A DNA stretch of 64,000 bases, taken from NCBI RefSeq assembly GCF_023856365.1, contig NC_064540.1, positions 8,346,501-8,410,500 of the forward strand, written 5' to 3'. The stretch's first letter is position 1, and every line of letters starts with the position of its first letter. Position numbers and translations under genes: made by a program. The notes beneath the pieces are model-generated. The model ran no database searches and was not told the DNA's origin. It saw only the letters and a list, made by a program, of their open reading frames with translations. Source of the stretch: Brienomyrus brachyistius (lineage: Eukaryota > Chordata > Actinopteri > Osteoglossiformes > Mormyridae). Positions 51,301 through 61,763 of the stretch are shown here, piece by piece.

Positions 51301-54300
51301 ACTTGTCAAAGACACTGAGCGAGAATCATCAGTGCCGTCCGCCCAAATCGAATGGCTATTGATAAAATAGGTTTCAATTAATGAAAACGTGCAATGAAAA
51401 AGTGGTTATTACTGATTGTTCGTGCGTCGCTGTCATTATTGGTCTCCCGCAAGGTTTCTTGGATCGTTTAACATTCAGCGGCCTTCAAAGCAATGTTTGG
51501 TTAGAGATATATGACATCAATCAAAGAAATCCAGAAAAACATGTTCGGTCCTCCTTATCAGATTTGTTTCCAATAGGATTTTAAAATGTAATAACTGTTA
51601 ATTGAATTTGTGGCCTGCTGGGTAGCCCTGTTACATCTTGCCTCCGGGGCTGGGGGTTTGAATCCCATCTCTGCTCTGTGTGTGAGGTTTGCATCTCTTC
51701 CCTGTGCTGTGTGGCTTTCCTCAGGGTCCTTAACTAACCTTCAGTCTGCACAATGGAAGCCAAAAGCTTATTACTGTATATGATTTATTTAGAGCTCTGA
51801 GCTGCATTTCATAAACTTTCAATTAAAAACTGCATCTAAAGTAATATATGCATGTGAATACAGTGGAAACTACTGCCAAGTTGTGTGAGGTTGTCTTTGT
51901 TGGGTAACATCCATCTTCTGTAGCCACTTTTCCTATGTATGGTTGCAGGGAGTCTGGAACCTATGGGCACAAGGCAGGGAACAGCTCAGGATGGGGCACC
52001 AACCCATCGCAGGGCACAAAGCAGGGAACAACCCAGGATGGGGCACCAACCCATCACAGAGCTCACTCACATGCAGCTTGCTAACTCCAATTAACCTTAG
52101 TATGGTTTTAGACTGTCGGGGGAATCCAGAGTACCTGGGCAAACCCCACCATGACATGGGGAGAACATGCAAACTCCGCACACACAGAACCCTGGTCCCA
52201 CAGGTGTGAGGCAATGGTGCTAACCGCCGTCCCATTGTGCCGCCCATGTCGGATAACATCCTTTAATCAAATGAAGGGTGTTATTTAAATTGCTCTGGGG
52301 TGAGGCTTCTTTAATGAGAGACTCCTGGGACAGTACAGACATTAATTGCATGTATATGTTTAGCAGACACTTTTGTGCAAAGTGCCATAGAAGTAAGCAG
52401 GCTGAGACAGTTCCTGGTGCGATTCTGGTTGTTTGCTCCCTGGTTCCGGGGCCCAACTGTGAAATCACTCTGCCAGCCATAGGATTTAAACCAACGCCCT
52501 TCTGATCACAGAATCTTAACTCTCAGAGTCACACGACGCCCATCAGGTAATGTCAGCAAAACGGCAATGAATTTCTGCACAAATTCCTAAGAGCGCGACT
52601 CCTCCCGCGCCTGCCTGGCCGGCAGTATCAGGAACTCAACGAGGCGATTGCTCCAATCTGGGAAAACTCACTTCCAGTAACTGAGGTACCTGTGGCCACA
52701 GGCTGATGAATAAACAAATAATGTTAGAAAAAAAAAAACACCCAAAGCAACCCAGACTTATTGAGGTGCCTCCCAGAGACTCGGTGTAGCTAATAGGAAA
52801 AGAATGTAATTTCAGGGGTTATAACCTCTGGTATTCTACGGCGAGTATGATAAAGTGCTGTTTGAATGCCGCCAGTCTTCTAATTAGCATAATTCATGGT
52901 TCTGGAGTCGTTAAGCTCTGACTAGCTGACGGATGCATCTTTGACCAAGCCGTTGACCTGCGGTTCCATCTTCCAGCTGCCTCGTCAAACCTGCCCACTT
53001 GAATGAAATTCTAAACCTCAGCTTCCAGACCTCGGCCCGCCCTGTCAAGGGTGTCATAGTCATGGTGACAGTGACACGTTCCTTCCACTCCTGGTTCGTT
53101 CCGCCGAAGAGACGCTGCGTAGGGTAGGCTTAAGCGGCAGCGATCGCTTTCGCGTGTGATACACGGCGGTGACTCACCCTCGCTAAAGGGCCTTCAGAGC
53201 CGGCAGTTCCGTTTGTATGCGCCTGAGTCGATACTTACCTTCTGTTGTATATTAATTGCTTATTACTTTGACCAAAGTGTTGATTGCATGGGGACGTTTG
53301 GTAGCAAAAGTGCCACTTTGCAATCATCACACTGATAGCAATGGTAAGACGCAATAGGCTAATTAGTGAGTGTCTACCCAGGCATCTCCCACAATTTTGA
53401 TTTAGTAAGTCAATCTCTCACCGGCGACTCGCTGTTCCACAGAAAAGTGTATCTTTGTGCATGTAGACGTTTACGGATACGTGTGTGTCTCATGGGGGGG
53501 CAAGATGAAATATGTCAAAATGGAATTTCGTTCTGCTTGCTAGCTGTGCAAGGACAGTAACAGCATTCCATTCTATTTAAAAGTACTGATACATAAGGTC
53601 TCTGTTATTACCAATTTACTAAACTGTATCCTTCTGTTTATTTTGCAGCAAATGTGGTACTTAATTATGTTCATGTTCATGCTGTACATAATGTTTACAG
53701 GATATTTTTGGTTTATTTTGCATGTTAAGCATAAAGGTTAGTCATGGTGTACTGCTATGGCAGTGATATTCCAGTTGGCATTCGCTTTATATATTTAATA
53801 TAGGTGTTTATTTTGTTTTTCTAGTGTTCTGACTCACAGCTGTAGCAAATCCATTTGAGTGATAATGGGAAGATATTTCCCAGTAATTTTTGCATCCCAG
53901 AAGGACGTAGCTTTAGGATCCATAACTCTGCCCGTCTCTCCTGCAGGACAGTGCCACAATGCAATTCTGTGCCAATAAGCTGGACAAGAAGGACTTTTTT
54001 GGCAAGTCCGACCCCTTCATGGTGTTCTTCAGGAGCAACGAGGATGGAACGTGAGTGTGGCTTTCTTGCTTTGGGTCGACCGTAAACAAAATGCACGTGT
54101 TATAGTAATTAAGCGTTTGACAGACGCTCTTTCCTGTGGCCGGGAAACACAGAAAACCCACAACCGCATCATTTGTTTATTTTTGTCTTCGGTTTATTCA
54201 GCATTGAATAATAATCAGCCTCACAAAGGCACCATGTTATTGTCAAATGAAAATTTGCGCCCCAGGCAGGCACAGCTGAGCTGTCCAAAATAGACACTGT

Positions 54301-57300
54301 GTTCCCACTGGCGATTAAAGTCCGTCTGGGTGACTCTGGATCTGCAAACCAGAAGCGTGAGTGATTTTAGCCATCAGGCTAATAGGGCACAAAACCGTAA
54401 CCTCTCATGTCATCTTGCTGTGGTAAACAGCAAGAGACATAAACACACACTAAATGGTGCTAATCAAGCTTGTCTAATGGTACACTATTGAATAATGTCT
54501 CTCTGAACTAAGTGAGGAAACTTAAATTGCTCAAAAGCCGCATTAGTGATTAGCTGAGCTGTCAAATGCCTGTCAGCTCCTTGATCTCCTGAAAGCCAAA
54601 ATGCATTTGCAAAGATATTTATTTTTTGCCTTGCAGAGGTGTGCGCTGTCTATATACAGTATGTCATGTATAAAATGGGACAAAGAGCACAGCACAGCAA
54701 TGGTATACAGCAATGGTACACAGCAATGGTACACGCCATCCATCCCCAGCATCTACCTGCTCAGCGTCCAGGGACTGAGCTCCAGCCCTCTTAAGACGAG
54801 CGGATAAAGGGCAGACATCCTGCTGACAGGCATAAGCACAACGCGAGCTACCGTCTGCCTCTCGTTCGGTATCCATGGCTCTTCAGCGTTACATATCTCA
54901 TTTGCGGTGCCATACTTAATGTTCTGAGTCTTTTTGTAATCTGTGTCTTTTTTGTGCTGAAAGATGGCAATAAATTCAGCATAATAAGTGTGTGTGTGTG
55001 TCTGTGCATGTATATTTATTAAAAGCGCCTTTTATGATAGCTTGTTATATACAAGTGGAACTTTTTATGGATTAAACACATCATTCCTAAAAGTGTTTAG
55101 AACAATGCATCGATTTGCAAAAAGGTTTCTATTAAGATTTTAAAGGCTTAGCTGAATTCATCCCTGAATATACAAAGTTACTGTAAGTATGGTCTTGTTA
55201 AGAGGCTGGAGTTTTAATGTAGGAACTATACAGAAAGCAATTTCTATGCACAATTCCATATTTAAAAAAAATACATTTTTACATCATAATGTTAATGTCA
55301 TATTTAAAGGGTCAGATATTTTGGAATTTATTTTTTCAATCAGACTTTAGGGAACGATGTAAACTTTTTTTTACTGTATATACAAAATAACAATTTAGAG
55401 GACATGGAAGACAGCTCATGGGAAAAACATCTGTGCCGCGGTTGGAGTGATACATTTTCCTTACGTGGAACATTGGAAATGACAGAAACGCATTGGAGCT
55501 GATGTTACCATCTGTTTTCCCGTGTGTCACTAATCCGGCACGCCACCTTTTCAAATCTGCTTTATCGTTTTTTTTTACTTATAGATTCTGTCTCGATAAA
55601 TTAAAATGTGACAGTGTTCACACCCCCTCATGGTTTACACCCACGATTCCCGTTGAGCCTGCTTAGTTAAACGCGGACTCGTCCTCTGCTCCTCCGCGGA
55701 GATGCGTACATGTGCTCGCCCAGCTGGAAACCCGTTTCTTACGGTACATTTAAAAACATAGGTGTCCCGATAAAATGCCCCTTGAATGTGTCTCATGTAG
55801 CCCCCAAACGAGGCCTCCAGCCGAGCGACAGCCTGCAAAATGTCATCCTAAAAAAGCACGAAACCGGACTCGTCACTGTTTAGAGACACTGATCACCTCT
55901 TATGGGCAGGAGTGAGAATGCAAGGTAGTTCGGAGTTTGGCGGGGGTCCAGCCTCTGATCATTTATATCAGTTGCCATAGGCAACTATGGAGCATAAAAT
56001 AAGCCTCCGCTAAGGATTATGAAATAACGTGTTGCTGTGTGGTGTTTCTGAGCTGGGAGGCGGGTGGCAAAGAGCTCCGTCGCTCATAGCTGAAATAACC
56101 TACCTCTCGTGATTGTGATGTCCCCCCCCCCCCACCCCCGCACTCAGGTTCACCATCTGCCACAAGACGGAGGTGGTGAAGAACACGCTAAACCCCGTGT
56201 GGCAGCCCTTCACCATCCCGGTGCGGGCGCTCTGCAATGGCGACTACGACAGGTAGGGCCGGCCTTCCCTGTCCGGCAGGCGTGAAGCAGCGTGCAGCAG
56301 AAGCTTAGCTCATATGTAGCCAGGTAGCGGTTAGCCTGCGCTGACGAGCGAGGGGTTACTGTCAAATAGCTGCTGTGTCCATTTCCCAGAAGATCCCTCC
56401 TGTTGTGGCTACAGGCTGAACCTGAATCTGTTCAATTAATATATGCGGCTGTATAAATTGGGAAAATGTAAAACTGCCTGCTGAACGAGTTACTCTGAGA
56501 TGGAAGTTGCCATGCAACTACCATGGTTAAAGATCTTCAGTACACAGCAGAACTACTAAGGAAATGGAGACTCTGGCCTTCAATCAGGCAGCATGATTTA
56601 CCTTCTTGTGCGGGCAGGAGGACCCTGAGAGATGGTGTGAATAAGGCTGATCACCAGGGTGGCCCGTCGCTGATCTGACTGGGGATTGAATTTGTGGTGT
56701 GGATGAGCCGCTGATCTCTAGCCATGTGGATGTCATAATCCCCACCACCCCCGGGAGAAGCCTGACATAGGGCTGGGAGCGATTCCCTCAGCCGGGGAGG
56801 GGGGGGGGCATGGTTTTGGTGTTGCTTTACTAAACGAAAGTGATATCCTGATTACAAAAGCAAGTGGATACTCAGTTAAAACGTGAAAATGTTTTTCTCC
56901 ACCGTGCACGATTAAAGGAAATTTTTACTTGGCTCAGCATTTTTCATTAGGCCTAGATTTTCATGTTTACATATAAAAGGCACAACTCTAAATACAAGGC
57001 TTTAAGACTGAAATGTGTTATAATAAATCCAGATAAACCTCTAGCATAAGTATTATTTAGAACTCAAAGCCATTAGTACTAATAAGGAGTGAAAGATCTG
57101 GACCTGCGTCATTTTGGCTTGACATTCTTTAGTAGCCAAGCAGCATCTCTGAGTCCCATTCGAGCTGCATGGATCCATCTGGTGCTTTTAGCTCAAACGA
57201 ATCGATCTCTTTATATTCCTCATCAAAAGCTTTGTCTGGATGAGATTAATGTGAAACTGCGCTGACACAGACGGCTAGTCGCCATGGTGCTGTTAGGATA

Positions 57301-60300
57301 CAGCCGAGAGTAAACATTGTGCCGAAAACCCGAAGCAGCCTTACCGGGGTCCAGCTGTGCCGTGGATCTGTTCCTTTGGCTGATGGGTAACTAGCCCTCG
57401 TTAAATGCTGCTTTTCCTGACAGCACGTCTCCAAAACGTCGGCAGAATGGCCTATTTGGTTTTCTTCCTGGAAAAAAGAGTTAGTGCTCAGAGCGCTGTT
57501 TTACAGGCCGACCGGCGAATCGTCTCATCTTTTGTATTTCTGGTCGAGAGTGGAAGCTGGTCCCAGGAAAGTGGCAGGAAATGAATTACAATTATTCCAC
57601 CTATATGTTTTCTGGAATGAGATTATTTTAAAAAGCGGCTATTATAGACCTATGGTTGTAGAACTTATGCTTCTACAGCACCATCAAAGTAACAATAATT
57701 GAGAGAAAAACCTTTTACATAATGTAAAATCTCTTGGTGTCTTGGTGTCTTGACGTTATGCAGACAGATTCATGGAAAATGCCTTTGATCTCTTCCTTCC
57801 TTTTTTGGAAAGATTTTTATTTCAGTGATTTAAGTATAGCTATTGTTCTCTATTATTTTTTTAATTGACAAAAAAATTCCACTACATTAAATATCTTACT
57901 ACTCAAAAACAACGGCCCTCACATGCCAGGGTGTTTGTTTTGTTGACGGTATTAAGTCCATGATCCAAGACATGAAAGCTTTTAACCTGTGTGTGAAGAT
58001 TAAAGTATCAGAGGAAACCTTTCAGTTTATAAGGATACCATTAGACTTAAGTGCCTCATCATCATCCGAGAGACCAGCCTGAATGATTGTTCCCCTATCT
58101 CTTAAAGTGACGGCGTCTCAAAAACTCACTTGAGCCTTGAATTCCTGGAAGCGGTTGATGCTTCTCTTTCAGCTGGGTGAATTTGGACAGACTGAGCACA
58201 ATTACCATAAAAGTGAAAGGCTACTCTGCAAATGCATTAGATATGAGAAGTTGATAGCTTGGAATAGATGGACAAAAGTTAGAGCAAAGTGTGTTTTAAA
58301 GGCATAAATGTGATCAAGTGTCAAGTCGTGAAGCCCATTGACCAATCCAGGTGTTTACGATTCCAAAGCGACACTACGTCATTTTCTCACTGCGTAGGGT
58401 CTGTAACCCCCAGGACGGCGGTTTCGGGGAGACCCGGTGGGAGAGTTCTGCCGGCTGCTTCGTCTTAATCCAGTGTTTGTCATCCCAGTCCTCAGTGGAC
58501 TGTCTGGCGGTCTCCGAGGACTGATTTGAGAAACTCTAAAATGGTGTAAAAACTGTAAATGGTGGACGGTTTAGGGGCTCCACAGCTAAGGAAGCTGAGC
58601 TCCTTACCAGGAGTGGCTCCCCTAGCTGCCAGTTTCTGTACTGTACCGTATCTATTTTTGCTCTGCAGTTGGGAGAGATGAGTGACAAGAAGCCTGCAGC
58701 TATCTCGTCTCCTGTCGTCTCCTCTGCACTGCACCCCCTGCTGGTCCCCCCCCCCCCCCATACCCACGGGCCCCACCCTACGCGAGTGCCTGCCCGGGGG
58801 GGGCGGGTGAATCATGCCCTGAAAGAACTTGTCACCTTCTCCCTTTTTTTAAAGGAATGATATTGATTCCTACACTTCATATATGCTCTCATCCCAAGAG
58901 ACTTATATCATATACTGTATAAGCAGTAAGCTCTCTCTTTCAAAGTGTCCTACATAGATTGCAAGTGTACATGTAACACATCTACTCAGCCGGATCGTTT
59001 ACTGAAGGGATTCAGGCTGATCTGAGTGGTTTGATCTGACACACGATGAGCAGATGCGCTGATGCTCTTCTGGATGCCTTGCAGGACGATCAAGGTTGAG
59101 GTTTACGACTGGGATCGGGATGGCAGGTGAGTCAGGGGGCCAAAGAGCTGCTACATCTCAGGCTGGCCGGTTAGGAACCTGGGGCCTGGCTTGTTTACAC
59201 AGGTGTCTTGTAGGTTTATCTGGTTAAAACTAGGTCCTTCTCTTTGTTATGCATGTTCCCTCAGCATGTATTGTGATGGTTTATGCCTGGGCTACAGGTT
59301 CTGCTGTTTGCTTCTGTCTGACTTGTAGTGATCATGCTTTGAGTGTGGTTGCCACCATTCAGCATTCATTACTTTGCCCTCTAGGATTATGTGGGAGCCC
59401 AAGTTACCCTTAGGGATAATTAGGCATCATTACATCGTTTCTATGAGCCGGCGCTCCCACAGCCTGCTAACCGATGGTGGCCTTTCTCTGCATGTCCAGA
59501 TGTTCTTCTCTGGGAGACACTGATGTGTGTCTGTCTCTGCCCGCAGCCACGACTTCATTGGCGAATTCACAACGAGCTACCGGGAGCTAGCACGGGGCCA
59601 GAGCCAGTTCAACGTCTACGAGGTGAGTGGCACCGCGCCGCTTGTCAGATTCTGGCCGTCTCGGGGGTAGAGCAGCTGTTCCAGATGTGAAACGCGAGCC
59701 CACGCCTGTCTGACGTGCACCTTAACAGGCCCATTACCCAGCATGCAGCTGGCTCTGGATTTGCTCGCCTGTTTGTTACCCACGACTCCTGCAGCCTGAG
59801 CTCGTAAGCTAATGGTGTTGCTGATTGCCACGGAATTCAATCTCATGGCAGATTCCTCTTAACGTTGGGATTTAGACCTGTCGCTGATCTGCACGGCAAT
59901 TTATTCCATGCATTACCAAATGAATTGTTTTAAAAGTACTTTTGTGTTTGTTTTCTCAGCATAAGCAAAAGGCTGTTTTGTTCTTTATTGCTCCCCTGCT
60001 CTGCCCCCCATGTCCTTTTGAGATGCCGATCAGCAGAACGAAATTAAGTTTTTCTGCGGGAACGTTTGTGATCAGAGATTAACAGGAGACCCAGGGAGGG
60101 AGGAATTATCAGATATATTTCCCAACGGTAGTCCTTCTCAGTATACCTGCGACCGATTCACGTGAGGAGAATAAAAACTGTGTTAGATTACATGGTGAAA
60201 CCATAAAAATGTTTGCGAATGAGCCTCATGCTTCTTGTAGATGTTGGCGGCATCACAATGAGACGACGCTCGCATGTATTGATGAACGGACCTCGCTGCT

Positions 60301-61725
60301 TGGTAAACAGAGCCCCAATTTACCTCGGTGGGCTTCATAAGTGCTATCAATGACAATCCAGGTCATTTTCACCTGACGAGACGTTAAGTGCGTAATCATC
60401 CGAGCATGGTGATTCAATTACCGTATCTCACGATGCGTAGTGCAAGGAGCCACGGGGGCCAGCTACTATAAAGGAGACGAGAGCTTCCGTGTCTGACGGA
60501 ATCCTCAAGTGGATTTAATCGGGAATGATCTGAAAAAAGTTCTTCCCTCCGCCGGCCACGGTGGCAGTGCGGCCAGGTTCTGGAGCAGATTAAACGCACT
60601 GGAGCGTGACAGGAGATTGGCTGGATGGAGTGGATCTCATGGGGTGTGAGGAGGGGAGGGTCCCCAAAGCTTCTGCCAGCTGCTGCCATTTCACGATGTG
60701 GCTCTCATTCAGATTCCCCGGTTGCCATGTCTTTGTGAAGACCAGGTTAGAAGTCATGCAGCCTCCGTATGCTTTTCTGTGTAATGTCCATCTCTTAATT
60801 CTTAGATTATTTTAATAGCTTTAGATTCTGTCTGACTAATTATGGTATGAACTGTTATTGTCACAAAGCGTAGGCCTGCAGTTCGCAACGAGCGTGAGAA
60901 AGAGGGATCCTCTGTGGGTTTGGATGCAGACAGGAGGCCTGGGACTGGTCTGGGGGCCTTGGTGTCACCTGCTAGGTTGGAGAAACATGGCGGTGTGACA
61001 TGAATGTCAGATTTGACTGGCAGTCGGTATGAAATTCTGTATCTGTGTCACGGGAACAATGGCAGCTGGTATCTATAGACGTATCCCCCGACAACCCCTC
61101 CATCTGACACCTAGTAATTGGTTTCCGTGGAAACGAGCCACCCATCGCATCCTCGGATGCCAGCTCTGCCCCGAACATGGCACCTCCCCTCCTAGGTGCC
61201 CTGCCGTGTGCGGCATCTTCTCCTCGGTGCCCGTGAAAACTAGCAGGGTGTTGTTGTGGAGGGGGTGCCAGATATAAACAATCCCTCGCTTCCCCTGAGA
61301 GTGGTGCTGGTGGTAGTGCAGCGTATTTCGGGATGAAGCCTGGCTCTCTCACGTTAATTGCTACGCAGAGAGCATCCTCTGCAGGTGGGGGTCAATCGAG
61401 ACAGTCGCAAACTTCGATGAAGGGTCAGCGTCCCGCTTCCCATGCTGTGCATCTTTCATGCTCGAGATGCAGGAGCGGATGCACAGTGGGGTGGTCAGCG
61501 CCGCTCTTATGCTCCACTGGGCACAGATGCGCTGCAGCGGTGCAGGTTTTCTGGGTGCTGATTGGCTGCCGCTTTCCTGCCCTCCAGGAGAATCGTATCC
61601 TCTGTCACACGGGCACCACCGTCGCTACCACCATCTCTGCCCGTGCCATCAGACAGGTGTGGGCGTGCCTTTCCACTGTTCTAATAATCTCCCTCTCCAC
61701 AGCTTCTGTATTTTTAGTTCTTAAT

Positions 61726-61763
<38 letters not shown>

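Larger units (their letters stand above)
41098..53946 (+). other. copine intron (12,849 nt)
   Basis: It lies between the linker exon and the first C2B exon. It carries the 55-bp array, TCTGTG and AGAC simple-repeat fields, one DANA-like SINE, at least four L2-tailed SINEs and a Tc1-type transposon end. The tract 49830-50050 faintly resembles Tc1 DNA. 42320-42820 is open on both strands without recognisable content. 44100-44160 has a repeat-like aactttattgatccc motif. 52800-53900 shows nothing I can name. Confidence 0.85.
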
